DNA of 64,000 nucleotides from Methylococcaceae bacterium. GTDB lineage: Bacteria > Pseudomonadota > Gammaproteobacteria > Methylococcales > Methylomonadaceae. The DNA is taken from NCBI GenBank assembly GCA_030693065.1, contig JAUYBL010000010.1, positions 226,441 through 290,440 of the forward strand, given 5' to 3'. The translations under genes and the position numbers were made by a program. Positions 55,001-64,000 of the stretch are shown here, one piece after another. Each line of letters starts with the position of its first letter. The first letter of the stretch is position 1. Below the pieces are notes generated by a model that saw only the letters and a list, made by a program, of their open reading frames with translations, was not told where the DNA came from and did no database searches.

Positions 55001-57541
55001 ATGATTTCGGCTCGACCAATTAGATACATTAGCCTGATTGCACTTGTCGCTAGCAGTTATTTCATTTTTGGTTTACTAGGCTTACTCCTTAAAGTCCCCC
55101 CTAGCAACGCTGGTGGATTATGGCCTCCAGCAGGCATTTCCTTAGCCGCAATGCTTTTATTAGGTCCACGCATATGGCCGGGGATTTTTATTGGTAATTT
55201 TTGCATCAGCGCCTACGCCTTTGGTTTTACCGAAACCTCCCTCCCCATTTACGTCGCCACTGGCTTTGGTGCCACCTGCTGCGCACTGGTCGGCACAGCG
55301 TTGATCAAACGCTTTGTCGGTTTTCCAACCCCTTTAACTGACGACCGCAGCATTCTATTATTTATGCTGCTAGGCGGTCCATTAAGCTGCTTAATACCCG
55401 CATCAATAGGTATCGCAGCGATGGTCTTGGCCAACATCGTCACCGCACCCGAAATCACCGTCAATTGGATTAGCTGGTGGGTCGGCGACACCATTGGTGT
55501 TTTAGTATTCACCCCATTAATGCTAGCCGCCTTTGCCCAACCAAAAACCATATGGACTAAGCGACGCATCTCAGTAGGAATACCACAGCTAATAAGCTTT
55601 ACCTTAGTTGTAATATTCTTTTTCTATGTCCGCAAAGCAGAACAAGAGCAACACCATCAGCAGCTTCTTGATCAATCGATAACTCTATCTCAAGCTTTAA
55701 AAAACCGTATTGCTGGCGATTTTCGCGCCATTAACGCAATAACTAATTTTTTTATAGGTTCTCACTCTGTCGAAGCTAAAGAATTTTATTTATTTAGCGT
55801 TCGTACCCTGTCGCCATTTAAAGAAATTAAAGCCATTAGATGGTTTCCCTTCAATAACGCTAAAACCAGTCAAGCAGCATTTACCACTTTACTCAATAAA
55901 CAGACACAGCCGCCTACTGCTATTCCTCAGCATGTCCTCGATAAAATCTACGGCACCCAAGAAACCGAATATCTTTCGCATGAAAACGACGTCATTAACT
56001 TTTCAACACCGGTTTTTTCACACGCAGACAACACACTACTAGGCTTCATCGTGACATCTATTACGATAAATGAACTGGTTCAACAAGCACTCGAAGAACT
56101 TAACAATCATGGTTGTTTTTTAACCATCAGCACGAAAATCAATTCATTTACCGATCCCATAACAATCTATAGCAGCCACCACACGCCAAACATTGCTCCA
56201 TATAAAAACTACCTACTTCAGGTCGCCAATCAGCAATGGCAAGTGAATTTTTATCATGACCTCGTTATGGAAAACTCCCGAATTCACTGGTCTATCTGGT
56301 GGGTTTTAATCAGTGGTTTATTGTTTACCAGTTCCTTGGGCATAGGCCTTTTAATGCTGACCGGACGGCATTTTCAAACCGAGTCAATTGTTGATGAACG
56401 AACGGCCGATTTGCTAAAAGCCAAAAATACCGCAGAAACCGCCAATAAAGCCAAAAGTCAATTCCTGGCTAACATCAGTCATGAACTCCGTACGCCATTA
56501 AATGGCATCGTAGGATTTACCAGATTAATCCAAAAAAAATCATCTCTGGCCGAAAACGATAAGAAACAAATCGAAATTATCAAACAATGCAGTGACCACC
56601 TGCTGACGCTCATCACCGATTTACTGGATATTGCCGCCATTGAATCCAACCAACTTAAAATAAATATTAGTGACTTTGATTTTGAAATACTTCTAAGTGG
56701 CGTTATTGATATTTTTAAACTTCAGGCTGAAGAAAAAAAACTGCCCCTCATCGTCATCAATACAGCGATTCCACATTTGTTAAAGGGTGACGAAAATCGC
56801 ATTCGACAAATCATTACCAACTTACTTAACAACGCCATCAAATATACCGACCAAGGGCAAATCACTATAAGTTCTGCTTACCAGAGCGGACACCTAAAGC
56901 TGTCCATTGTTGACACAGGTCCCGGTATTGCCCAAGAAAATTTATCCGCAATCTTTTCTCCTTTTGTACAGATCAATCCCACTGACTACATTCGTGAAGG
57001 TGTCGGTTTAGGATTGGCGATTACCCGCGAGCTGGTTAACTCAATGCATGGCGAATTGTCAGTGACCAGCTGCGTCGGCGCAGGCAGTGTTTTTTCAATT
57101 AGCATTCCCTTACCTGCCAGCACCAAAAAGAGCAGCGCTGTCATTAATTCAAACCAATCTGTTCTTAGCAACCAAGATTCGTTGCGGGTTTTAATTGCGG
57201 ATGACAACGACATCAATCTGCTTTTGCTAGGCAACCTATTAGAACTACAAGACTGCGTGGTTGATTCAGTCAGCAATGGTCAACAAGCGCTAAAACGACT
57301 TAACAGTAATCATTATGACCTGGCCCTTATCGACCTTAACATGCCCTTGATGACCGGCTTGGAATTGGTCAAAAGGCTCCGAGAGCAACAGTATCGGCTG
57401 CATATAGTCGCCATCAGCGCGTATGCCGACGAACAGAAAATATCGGAAGCATTGTCCGCCGGTTTTGATTTTTACTTGACTAAACCGGTTGACGAAGATC
57501 AACTTATTGAACTACTACAACATTTGAGAGGACATTTATGA
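55001..57541 (+). CDS. MASE1-CHASE hybrid sensor histidine kinase with receiver
   Basis: An 846-residue inner-membrane sensor. A MASE1 membrane domain (about 1-215) has repeated helices and the PSNAGGLWPPAGISLAAML motif. A periplasmic CHASE-type domain (about 220-430) follows, then one helix. HisKA has FLANISHELRTPLNGIVGFT (phospho-His near 498). The ATPase domain has N box RQIITNLLNNAIKYT, then DTGPGIAQEN and GVGLGLAITRELV. The C-terminal receiver (about 725-843) has IADDNDIN, phospho-Asp in LALIDLNMPLMTG, and Lys in YLTKPVDE. The ATG directly follows the mfnB stop and its end overlaps the cytochrome gene (ATGA), so it is in the cofactor operon. The ligand and the downstream target are unknown. 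Confidence 0.9.
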   Translation: MISARPIRYISLIALVASSYFIFGLLGLLLKVPPSNAGGLWPPAGISLAAMLLLGPRIWPGIFIGNFCISAYAFGFTETSLPIYVATGFGATCCALVGTALIKRFVGFPTPLTDDRSILLFMLLGGPLSCLIPASIGIAAMVLANIVTAPEITVNWISWWVGDTIGVLVFTPLMLAAFAQPKTIWTKRRISVGIPQLISFTLVVIFFFYVRKAEQEQHHQQLLDQSITLSQALKNRIAGDFRAINAITNFFIGSHSVEAKEFYLFSVRTLSPFKEIKAIRWFPFNNAKTSQAAFTTLLNKQTQPPTAIPQHVLDKIYGTQETEYLSHENDVINFSTPVFSHADNTLLGFIVTSITINELVQQALEELNNHGCFLTISTKINSFTDPITIYSSHHTPNIAPYKNYLLQVANQQWQVNFYHDLVMENSRIHWSIWWVLISGLLFTSSLGIGLLMLTGRHFQTESIVDERTADLLKAKNTAETANKAKSQFLANISHELRTPLNGIVGFTRLIQKKSSLAENDKKQIEIIKQCSDHLLTLITDLLDIAAIESNQLKINISDFDFEILLSGVIDIFKLQAEEKKLPLIVINTAIPHLLKGDENRIRQIITNLLNNAIKYTDQGQITISSAYQSGHLKLSIVDTGPGIAQENLSAIFSPFVQINPTDYIREGVGLGLAITRELVNSMHGELSVTSCVGAGSVFSISIPLPASTKKSSAVINSNQSVLSNQDSLRVLIADDNDINLLLLGNLLELQDCVVDSVSNGQQALKRLNSNHYDLALIDLNMPLMTGLELVKRLREQQYRLHIVAISAYADEQKISEALSAGFDFYLTKPVDEDQLIELLQHLRGHL

Positions 57542-58335
57542 ACAACAGACAATGCGTTCTCAGCCTAATAATTTTTATTTTGTCCCAAACAAGTCTAGCC
57601 GCCGATTGGCCTAAGTTTGAACTAACTAATGCCGTTCTGGTACGCTCACTGAAAGCGCAGACCATAGACATTAGCGATGATCCGGTTTACAAATCCGCCA
57701 AACAATACCAGGCGTATCCTCTATCAGACATAATCAAAAAACTCGCCATACCGGATGGTCAGCAAAGTGAAGATTGGATGGTGGTATTTACCGCAACCGA
57801 TGGTTATAAAGTAGCGATGACTTACCCAGATGCCCTTCAAGAACAAGGTTATATCGCTCTTAAAGATAACTCAGCCGGCAGCAATAATTGGCAATCCTTC
57901 AAGTCTGGTAAAAAAACCATCACACCTGAACCCTACTATTTAGTGTGGTCTAAGGCAGGGCTTGATGAATGGCGTTATCCATGGCCATTTCAATTAACCA
58001 CCGTGTCCTTACAACCGGCCACAGAATATTATGGCGCTGCCGCGCCAACAAACAGTAATGACACACAAGTTAAAAACGGTTTTAGCTTATTTAGTCGTTA
58101 TTGTATTCGCTGCCATTCTGTCAATCTTGCAGGCGGCACTGTCGGTCCTGAATTAAACATCCCTAAAAATGTTAGCGAATATTTTAAGGAACAAGAACTG
58201 GCTGGTTTTATTCGAAATGCTCCGGCTTACCGAGCCGGTACTAAAATGCCCAGTTTCGAAGCATTAATCAGCGTGAAAGATACCCAAGCTATCGTGCAGT
58301 ACCTTAATCAGAAAAAATCGGAGAAAGTACAGTAA
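57538..58335 (+). CDS. Periplasmic cytochrome c with N-terminal Moco-domain-like region
   Basis: A 265-residue exported protein with a signal peptide (LSLIIFILSQTSLAADWP). The first part (about 22-160, with DWMVVFTATDGYKVAMTYPD and GLDEWRYPWPFQLTTVSL) resembles the substrate domain of small oxidoreductases found ahead of cytochrome domains in methylotrophs. The C-terminal part has one haem site CIRCH (about 191-195) and a probable Met ligand in AGTKMPSFEAL (about 240). It overlaps the kinase gene by four bases. An electron-transfer role is likely, but the partner is not evident. Confidence 0.78.
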   Translation: MNNRQCVLSLIIFILSQTSLAADWPKFELTNAVLVRSLKAQTIDISDDPVYKSAKQYQAYPLSDIIKKLAIPDGQQSEDWMVVFTATDGYKVAMTYPDALQEQGYIALKDNSAGSNNWQSFKSGKKTITPEPYYLVWSKAGLDEWRYPWPFQLTTVSLQPATEYYGAAAPTNSNDTQVKNGFSLFSRYCIRCHSVNLAGGTVGPELNIPKNVSEYFKEQELAGFIRNAPAYRAGTKMPSFEALISVKDTQAIVQYLNQKKSEKVQ

Positions 58336-58363
58336 CTTCATTAATGATATTTAGAAAGGCACT

Positions 58364-58900
58364 TTAAAGCCCGGTGACTTTTAAAATTGCTCCGATCCTT
58401 GGATGATCTAAATAATAAATATCATCCAACTTTATGGAGCGTTTTTCGTTCAAACGATAGAGAACCATGTTTCCATAGCTATCGCTTTGCCCTGATGGAT
58501 ACTCAAGATCAACTTCAACTCGCAGTGTTTGTTCCTGTAGCAATTGGAGATAACCATTCAATTGACCATCCGCGCTACGAATGCGTACCGGCACACCGGT
58601 ACTATCAGCAGTCAACTTTTGGACCCAGGAAGCATACTTAATCACCCGATAATTTGGGCTCTTGCTGAGCAAAGAAAGGCTTTCATCTAGGGTTGTATTA
58701 GTCGCACGTTGTTGATCAGAAATCTCGGTTATTCCGGCAGGCCAGGTGATCTTGCTTTCCGTCTGGTCAAACAGCTCGGTGTTAGGAAAATCCTGAGTAA
58801 AGACAATCAACTCGACTTGATAGGCCCGAGCTTCCGCCAACACTAGCCCACTAAACAGTCCCATCACTAAACTAAAAAGTAATGCCCTGGTTGTTATCAT
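58364..58900 (-). CDS. CsiV-like cell-shape protein
   Basis: A 178-residue exported protein with a signal peptide (ALLFSLVMGLFSGLVLAEAR). The mature N-terminus AYQVELIVFTQDFPNTE is the hallmark of CsiV (Y-VE-IVF), followed by a middle ALN-L---Y-VL--W-Q region and a final R-IKLDDIYYLDHPRIG segment. CsiV is a periplasmic peptidoglycan-binding protein that activates penicillin-binding protein PBP1A in Vibrio. It overlaps mfd by four bases; mfd-csiV adjacency is seen in other gammaproteobacteria. Confidence 0.75.
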   Translation of the reverse strand: MITTRALLFSLVMGLFSGLVLAEARAYQVELIVFTQDFPNTELFDQTESKITWPAGITEISDQQRATNTTLDESLSLLSKSPNYRVIKYASWVQKLTADSTGVPVRIRSADGQLNGYLQLLQEQTLRVEVDLEYPSGQSDSYGNMVLYRLNEKRSIKLDDIYYLDHPRIGAILKVTGL

Positions 58901-61900
58901 TTCTCCAACCCCACCGGCGTTAATTTTTTCAACAATTCGGTAATAAACGCCAGCTTCTGCGTAACTGTCTCAAATGGGTTTATAAAACGTAATTTATCGG
59001 CACCATCAAACTTATAACATTGCGCTTGCGTCTGAATAAGCAAGATCAACTGGTCGGCATTGATATTGGGCGTAGACGTAAAAATAATCCGTCCGCCAGT
59101 GGCGTTGGCTTCGATTTTTTTAACACCCAAAGATTCCGCCTGCTGCTTTAACTCGGCAACGCTGAATAAGGTTTTGACCGGATCCGGAAGCAAACCAAAA
59201 CGGTCGATCATTTCCACCTGTAAATCCCGTAATTCCTGCTGATTTTCGGCGCTGGAGATACGTTTGTATAGCACCAAGCGTGCATGAATATCCGGCAGAT
59301 AATCTTCCGGAATTAGCGCCGATGCCTGCAAATCAACTTCCGGCCCCCTATCCATCGGCGCGTCCAACTCCGGCTGTTTTCCGGATTTGAGCGCACTGAC
59401 CGCACGTTCCAGCAATTCGGTATACAGCGTAAAGCCGATTTCTTGAATCTGACCGCTTTGTTCATCCCCTAACAACTCACCCGCACCGCGTATTTCCATA
59501 TCGTGCGACGACAACATGAAGCCCGCGCCCAAATCACCGGATGCTTCCAGTGCCTCCAGTCTTTTCACGGCATCTTTGCTGATCAGCGCTTTCGGCGGCA
59601 CCATAAAATAAGCATAAGCGCGATGATGTGAGCGCCCTACCCGGCCGCGCAGCTGATGCAATTGCGCCAGCCCCAGTTTGTCGGCGCGATTGATGATGAT
59701 GGTATTGGCGCTGGGAATATCGATACCACTTTCGATGATGGTCGAACACACCAAGATGTTAAAGCGCTGGTGGTAGAAATCCAGCATGATTCGTTCAAGC
59801 TCGCGCTCCGGCATTTGCCCATGCGCCATTTCGATGCGCGCTTCCGGCACCAACGCCGCCAACTCCATCGTCATCTTCTCCATGCTTTTAACATCGTTAT
59901 GCAAAAAGAACACCTGCCCGCCGCGCTTGATTTCCCGTAAACAAGCTTCCTGCACTTGGGCATCCACCCACTCGCTGATAAAGGTCTTGATGGCATGACG
60001 GTTGGGCGGCGGGCTGGCGATGATGGAAATATCTCTTAAGCCTGCCATCGCCATATTCAAGGTGCGCGGTATCGGCGTTGCCGTCAAGGTCAGCATATCC
60101 AGCTCGTTACGCAGCTTTTTAAAATGCTCTTTTTGGCGCACGCCAAAGCGGTGTTCTTCGTCGATCACGACCAAACCCAAGGCTTTATATTTAATCTCGT
60201 TGGACAGCAATTTATGCGTACCGATGACAATATCGACTTTGCCTTGCTCCAATTCGTCGAGAATTTCCTTTTGCTGTTTAGGCGAGACAAAGCGCGACAT
60301 CACTTCAATTCGCACCGGCCAGTCGGCGAAGCGATCACGGAAATTCTGAAAATGCTGCTGCGCCAGAAGAGTAGTCGGCACTAACACCGCCACTTGTTTG
60401 CCGCTTTGCACAGCGATAAAGGCTGCGCGCATCGACACTTCAGTTTTACCGAAACCGACATCGCCGCAAATCACCCGGTCCATCGGCTGTGGACTGGCCA
60501 TATCGACCAAAATGGCTTCGATTGCCGATTGCTGGTCTGGCGTTTCTTCAAACGGAAAGGCATCAGCAAATGCTTGATAGTCGGTGTCTTCGACATCAAA
60601 GGCATGCCCTGCTTTGGCGGCGCGCTTGGCATGAATTTCAAGCAACTCGGCCGCCACATCACGAATACGTTCAATGGCTTTTTTCTTGGCTTTACTCCAT
60701 TGATCGCCACCGAGTTTGTGCAATGGCGCATTTTCAGGGCTAATGCCGGTATAGCGGCCAATCACATGTAGCGACGAAACCGGCACATAGAGCTTGTCGT
60801 TATTGGCATATTCCAAGGTTAAAAACTCTGCATCGATGCCGCCGATTTGCAGAATCTGCAAGCCCAAATAACGGCCGACACCATGTTCTTGATGTACTAC
60901 CGGTGAGCCAACGGTCAACTCATTGAGGTTGTTGACCATATTTTCCAAAGCACGCACCGATGCCCGGCGTCGCCTGCGCCGCTGCTGGACTTTTTCACCG
61001 GATAACTGACTTTCAGTAATGATTGCCAGTGCCGGTTGTTGTAACCATAAACCATGATCCATCGGCGCAATCAGCACATGCGGTGATGATTCAGTCGCTA
61101 CAAATGCCGACCAACTTTCAATAGGCTTTAGCGCGATTTTGTACGGCCGTAACTTATCAATTAAGGCTTCGCGATGGCCTGCCGACTCGGCAACAAACAA
61201 CACTCTGGCTTTTGATTGCTCGATAAACTGCCGCAAGGCCTGAGCAGGCTCGCTCAATTTGGCGTTAATGGTTAAATCCGGTACCGGCTGGCAACCGAAA
61301 TTGACTTGGTCGCTACCGTCCAAATCTTGGTTGGCGATATTGATGCGCGTAAAACGAGCAGATTTTTCAGCCAATTCGTCAGCCGAAATGAACAACATCT
61401 CGGGTGCTAACAGCGGCCGTTCAACATCATATTTACGTTGCTGATAACGCTCCTCGGCTTCGGTATAAAAAGTCTGAGCGGTAATCGCAAAATCTGAAGT
61501 GGTCACCATGGTGGCCGACGTCGGCAAGTAATCAAACAACGTGGCCTTTTGATCGACAAACAACGGCAAATAATATTCGATACCGCCCGGCGTTATGCCT
61601 TTGCTGACATCGGTATAGAGGGTGTTTTTGGGCGAGGCTTGCGGAAAATATTCCCTGAATGCCTGCCGAAAATGTTTTATAGCTTCGTCGGTAAACGGAA
61701 ATTCGCGGGCCGGGAACAACTGAATCTGCTCGATTTTTTCCAACGACAACTGAGTTTCAGGATCAAACGTGCGAATAGAGTCGATGTCTTCATCAAATAA
61801 CTCAATCCGAAACGGCACCTTACTGCCCATCGGAAATAAATCGACAATCGCCCCTCTGACCGCAAATTCACCATGCTGATACACCTGCGAGACACAGTGA

Positions 61901-62349
61901 TAGCCGACACTTTCCAGCTTAATGCGATTTAATTCCAGGTTGAATTGATCGCCCAGCTTTATTGAAAAACTATTGGCAAGTACATGCTCTCTGGGTGCCA
62001 ATCGATGCATCAATGTTGCCACCGACACCACCAATGCACCGCGCTTAACCTGGGGCAGTAAGGCCAGCGTTTTTAAGCGCTCGGAAATAATCTCCGGCAA
62101 CGGCGAAAACACGTCATAAGGCAATGTTTCCCAATCGGGGAACTGCAAAATGGGGTATTCGCTATCTAAAAAGAACGCCAGCTCATGCTCCAACCGTAAT
62201 GCCGTCTGGTTATCCGGGGTTACGATAATAAATAGGCGATTTTCGTTTTTAATCGCTGAAGCCAGCGCCAATGCATCACCACAACCGGATAATCCGGCCC
62301 AGGTGACTTGTTGATCTTTTTTGTTCGGAACTTGTGGGGAAAAAATCAT
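58897..62349 (-). CDS. mfd: Transcription-repair coupling factor Mfd
   Basis: An ATP-driven translocase that removes stalled RNA polymerase and recruits UvrA. 1150 residues, full length. An N-terminal UvrB-like region (about 1-330) is followed by the polymerase-interacting domain with SPVVHQEHGVGRYLGLQIL (about 475-493). The translocase has Walker A ICGDVGFGKTEVSMR near 633 and VVIDEEHRFGVRQKEH near 728; QLRGRVGRSHHRAYAYF lies near 905. The C-terminal TRCF domain ends the protein. It is followed by csiV with an ATGA overlap. Confidence 0.97.
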   Translation of the reverse strand: MIFSPQVPNKKDQQVTWAGLSGCGDALALASAIKNENRLFIIVTPDNQTALRLEHELAFFLDSEYPILQFPDWETLPYDVFSPLPEIISERLKTLALLPQVKRGALVVSVATLMHRLAPREHVLANSFSIKLGDQFNLELNRIKLESVGYHCVSQVYQHGEFAVRGAIVDLFPMGSKVPFRIELFDEDIDSIRTFDPETQLSLEKIEQIQLFPAREFPFTDEAIKHFRQAFREYFPQASPKNTLYTDVSKGITPGGIEYYLPLFVDQKATLFDYLPTSATMVTTSDFAITAQTFYTEAEERYQQRKYDVERPLLAPEMLFISADELAEKSARFTRINIANQDLDGSDQVNFGCQPVPDLTINAKLSEPAQALRQFIEQSKARVLFVAESAGHREALIDKLRPYKIALKPIESWSAFVATESSPHVLIAPMDHGLWLQQPALAIITESQLSGEKVQQRRRRRRASVRALENMVNNLNELTVGSPVVHQEHGVGRYLGLQILQIGGIDAEFLTLEYANNDKLYVPVSSLHVIGRYTGISPENAPLHKLGGDQWSKAKKKAIERIRDVAAELLEIHAKRAAKAGHAFDVEDTDYQAFADAFPFEETPDQQSAIEAILVDMASPQPMDRVICGDVGFGKTEVSMRAAFIAVQSGKQVAVLVPTTLLAQQHFQNFRDRFADWPVRIEVMSRFVSPKQQKEILDELEQGKVDIVIGTHKLLSNEIKYKALGLVVIDEEHRFGVRQKEHFKKLRNELDMLTLTATPIPRTLNMAMAGLRDISIIASPPPNRHAIKTFISEWVDAQVQEACLREIKRGGQVFFLHNDVKSMEKMTMELAALVPEARIEMAHGQMPERELERIMLDFYHQRFNILVCSTIIESGIDIPSANTIIINRADKLGLAQLHQLRGRVGRSHHRAYAYFMVPPKALISKDAVKRLEALEASGDLGAGFMLSSHDMEIRGAGELLGDEQSGQIQEIGFTLYTELLERAVSALKSGKQPELDAPMDRGPEVDLQASALIPEDYLPDIHARLVLYKRISSAENQQELRDLQVEMIDRFGLLPDPVKTLFSVAELKQQAESLGVKKIEANATGGRIIFTSTPNINADQLILLIQTQAQCYKFDGADKLRFINPFETVTQKLAFITELLKKLTPVGLEK

Positions 62350-62400
62350 AACAACGAGGAGACTCCGAATTTTGCTTGTATGTTGAGGATGTTAGGCAGG

Positions 62401-63423
62401 CTAGCGGCTCAAAAACATCGCATCGCCGTAACTAAAAAAGCGATATGAATTTTCTACCGCATGTCGATAGGCATTCATTACATGCTCGTAACCGGCAAAA
62501 GCAGACACCAACATCAACAATGTCGATTCCGGCAAATGAAAATTAGTCAGCAATGCGTCCACCGATTTGAATTCATAGCCGGGAGTAATAAATAACTGGG
62601 TATCACCAAAACCAACAGATAAGGCGCCGCTTTGCGAAGCCGACTCCAATGCCCGGACAGCCGTTGTGCCAATCGCAATCACACGTCCTCCCCTGGCTCT
62701 AGCCTGTTGCACAGCCGTGACGGTATCAGCCCCCACAGCAAAATACTCTTTGTGCATTAAATGCTCAGATAAATCTTCCACCCTAACCGGTTGAAAGGTG
62801 CCACTCCCAACATGCAAAGTCACAAAAGTCGTTCTTACACCTTTCGCGGCAATCTTTGCCATCATTGCCTGATCGAAATGCAACCCTGCTGTCGGTGCAG
62901 CAACTGCACCTGATTGCTTGGCAAACACCGTTTGGTAGCGTGTTAAATCAGATTCATCATCGGCACGCGTTATATAAGGCGGCAACGGGATATGACCAAT
63001 CTTCCCCAAAATATCTAACACATCAACATCACCGTTAAATCGCAGCTGAAACAGATCATCGACCCGCCCCTGTACCTCACAACTAAAACCATCATCTAAC
63101 TCAAGCACGTTGCCAGGCTTTGGAGACTTGCTGGCGCGAATATGAGCTAACGCATGATGCTGATCCAAAACGCGCTCAATAAGAATTTCAATCTTACCGC
63201 CGCTAATTTTTTGGCCATATAGCCGAGCCGGAATTACTTTGGTGTCATTAAAAACCAATAAATCACGCTCACCAATTAAATCAATAAAATCAGCAAACTG
63301 TTTATTACTTAGACTGCCGTCATCACGATGCATACATAACAAACGGCTTGCATCCCGCTCTGGCAGTGGTTTTTGGGCGATTAATTGGGGGGGTAATTGA
63401 TAAACAAAGTCACTTTTTTTCAT
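62401..63423 (-). CDS. queA: S-adenosylmethionine:tRNA ribosyltransferase-isomerase
   Basis: Makes epoxyqueuosine at tRNA position 34. The 340 residues match Que[103 protein letters not shown]. Its usual partner tgt is not downstream; mfd is, on the same strand, 51 bases on. Confident from conserved segments. Confidence 0.96.
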   Translation of the reverse strand: MKKSDFVYQLPPQLIAQKPLPERDASRLLCMHRDDGSLSNKQFADFIDLIGERDLLVFNDTKVIPARLYGQKISGGKIEILIERVLDQHHALAHIRASKSPKPGNVLELDDGFSCEVQGRVDDLFQLRFNGDVDVLDILGKIGHIPLPPYITRADDESDLTRYQTVFAKQSGAVAAPTAGLHFDQAMMAKIAAKGVRTTFVTLHVGSGTFQPVRVEDLSEHLMHKEYFAVGADTVTAVQQARARGGRVIAIGTTAVRALESASQSGALSVGFGDTQLFITPGYEFKSVDALLTNFHLPESTLLMLVSAFAGYEHVMNAYRHAVENSYRFFSYGDAMFLSR

Positions 63424-63514
63424 AGGCTGGCGATATTATCAGGTTAGGTACTCTAAAAACACCCCAAAAAAGTGTTGCCATTAGCAAGGTTGATTTCTAT
63501 AATGTCGCTTCTTT

Positions 63515-63601
63515 GCCGGGGTGGCGGAACTGGTAGACGCGCCGGATTCAAAATCCGGTGATGGTGACATCGTGCCGGTTCGATTCCGGCCCTCGGTACC
63601 A
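63515..63601 (+). tRNA. tRNA-Leu (anticodon CAA)
   Basis: An 87-base tRNA with a long variable arm, as leucine tRNAs have. Acceptor GCCGGGG pairs with CCTCGGT (two G-U), followed by ACCA. The anticodon arm CCGGA-TTCAAAA-TCCGG gives anticodon CAA. The T arm is CCGGTTCGATTCCGG. The 3' CCA is encoded. Such tRNA 3' ends are common integration sites, and an integrase remnant follows. Confidence 0.95.
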
Positions 63602-63632
63602 TTTATAGGTCCGAGTATGTGCAAAGAGAATT

Positions 63633-63668
63633 AAAAACCCGCAAGTCTTCTGGCTTCGCGGGTTTTTT
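63633..63668 (+). terminator. Rho-independent terminator after tRNA-Leu
   Basis: AAAAACCCGCAAG pairs with CTT-C-GCGGGTTTTT (one bulged C) around an 8-base loop, then TTTTTT. A textbook terminator about 30 bases after the tRNA. Confidence 0.85.
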
Positions 63669-63775
63669 ATTGCCTATTGTTTTCCAGCAAGGTGCAATGC
63701 GATGTGATGACAACCAGAACAAGTGGGGGTATAAATCGGGGGTACATTTAATACCCCACCAAGAGATACCCCCAA

Positions 63776-63859
63776 ATGTCACTAACAGACCCAGCGTGTA
63801 AAAACGCCAAGCCTAAAGAAAAGCCATTTGTTCGGCGACAATTACCCTGTCCGATTTGA
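63776..63859 (+). pseudogene. Truncated tyrosine-integrase N-terminus
   Basis: ATG at 63776 gives MSLTDPACKNAKPKEKP, the start of phage/island integrases with the DUF4102 arm-binding domain (usually M-LTD-A-RNAKPKEKPYKL-D). After AKPKEKP the frame turns into unrelated residues and stops at 63857-63859. It lies about 175 bases after tRNA-Leu, the usual place for an integrase beside its attachment site. What remains is a fragment. Confidence 0.6.
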
Positions 63860-64000
63860 CGACAACTATCTTGACCGGTTGACCGATACCAAGGACAACG
63901 GTGAGTTTCACTTTTATAGGGAGCTCACTCTTGCCTGGAAAACGTATCACTCGACATCAAGAGAGTTTATATATGAGCAAACGTCAACGGGGCCAAAGCC
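63822..64000 (+). CDS. Unidentified partial frame at right edge
   Basis: From about 63822 a different frame is open to the window end, reading GDNYPVRFDDNYLDRLTDTK then GEFHFYRELTLAWKTYHSTS. No start codon is visible in this stretch because the integrase remnant is joined to it. I do not recognise the family. It may be a real gene whose 5' end was lost at the junction, with its remainder to the right of the window. Confidence 0.35.

Overview
The window reads as chromosome of a gammaproteobacterial type I methanotroph or close methylotroph (order Methylococcales). The main reason is one block at 46.8-55.0 kb. It holds the ribulose monophosphate (RuMP) formaldehyde-fixation enzymes hexulose-phosphate synthase, hexulose-phosphate isomerase, transketolase and transaldolase. 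Divergent from them is a three-gene operon of archaeal-type C1-cofactor proteins: a DHPS-like protein, a DUF447 protein and the methanofuran-precursor enzyme MfnB. A PEP-CTERM-like secreted protein, a PEP-CTERM-associated glycosyltransferase, CIRCE-controlled hrcA and the CsiV-Mfd pair fit the same group. No methane or methanol oxidation genes are present, so the assignment is an inference.

Layout. 0-1.8 kb: accessory debris and toxin-antitoxin genes (DUF3644 protein, MntA with a cut HepT, ParE/Phd). 2.1-5.8 kb: K+ channel, a second RCK protein, DsbB and an exported methyltransferase-like protein. 5.8-9.5 kb: a cluster of DnaA boxes, priA, a small periplasmic protein and SixA. 9.9-12.1 kb: an EcoRV-type restriction-modification pair whose nuclease reading frame is interrupted near its start, then a decayed antitoxin. 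12.2-15.1 kb: a GntR regulator, a PfkB kinase and a PEP-CTERM-like protein sharing operator-like heptamers. 15.2-24.3 kb: one 3060-residue Tc-toxin A-like gene. 24.6-26.1 kb: a PA3496-like small protein and a membrane lytic transglycosylase. 26.2-32.1 kb: hrcA-grpE-dnaK-dnaJ-dapB. 32.2-37.5 kb: nadK-recN-agmatine deiminase, a degenerate hemerythrin and a glycosyltransferase. 37.8-44.1 kb: an Rhs polymorphic toxin with a tail of immunity-like genes and an orphan toxin tip. 45.0-46.6 kb: dhaK and dhaL, convergent. 46.8-52.1 kb: the RuMP cluster, including an unrecognised membrane protein with four TGV-x-[RK]-YL motifs. 52.4-58.3 kb: the cofactor operon, continuing into a MASE1 hybrid histidine kinase and a cytochrome c. 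58.4-63.4 kb: csiV, mfd and queA. 63.5 kb to the end: tRNA-Leu(CAA), a terminator and an integrase remnant, which looks like the edge of an integrated element.

How the genes work together. HPS and PHI condense formaldehyde with ribulose 5-phosphate and isomerise the product to fructose 6-phosphate. Transketolase and transaldolase regenerate the acceptor, and the dihydroxyacetone kinase subunits may feed triose back. The divergent operon probably supplies cofactors (methanofuran and possibly tetrahydromethanopterin) for formaldehyde oxidation. The most novel item is the TGV-motif membrane protein lying between transketolase and transaldolase. The Tc-like and Rhs genes and the restriction remnants are the accessory, conflict-related part.
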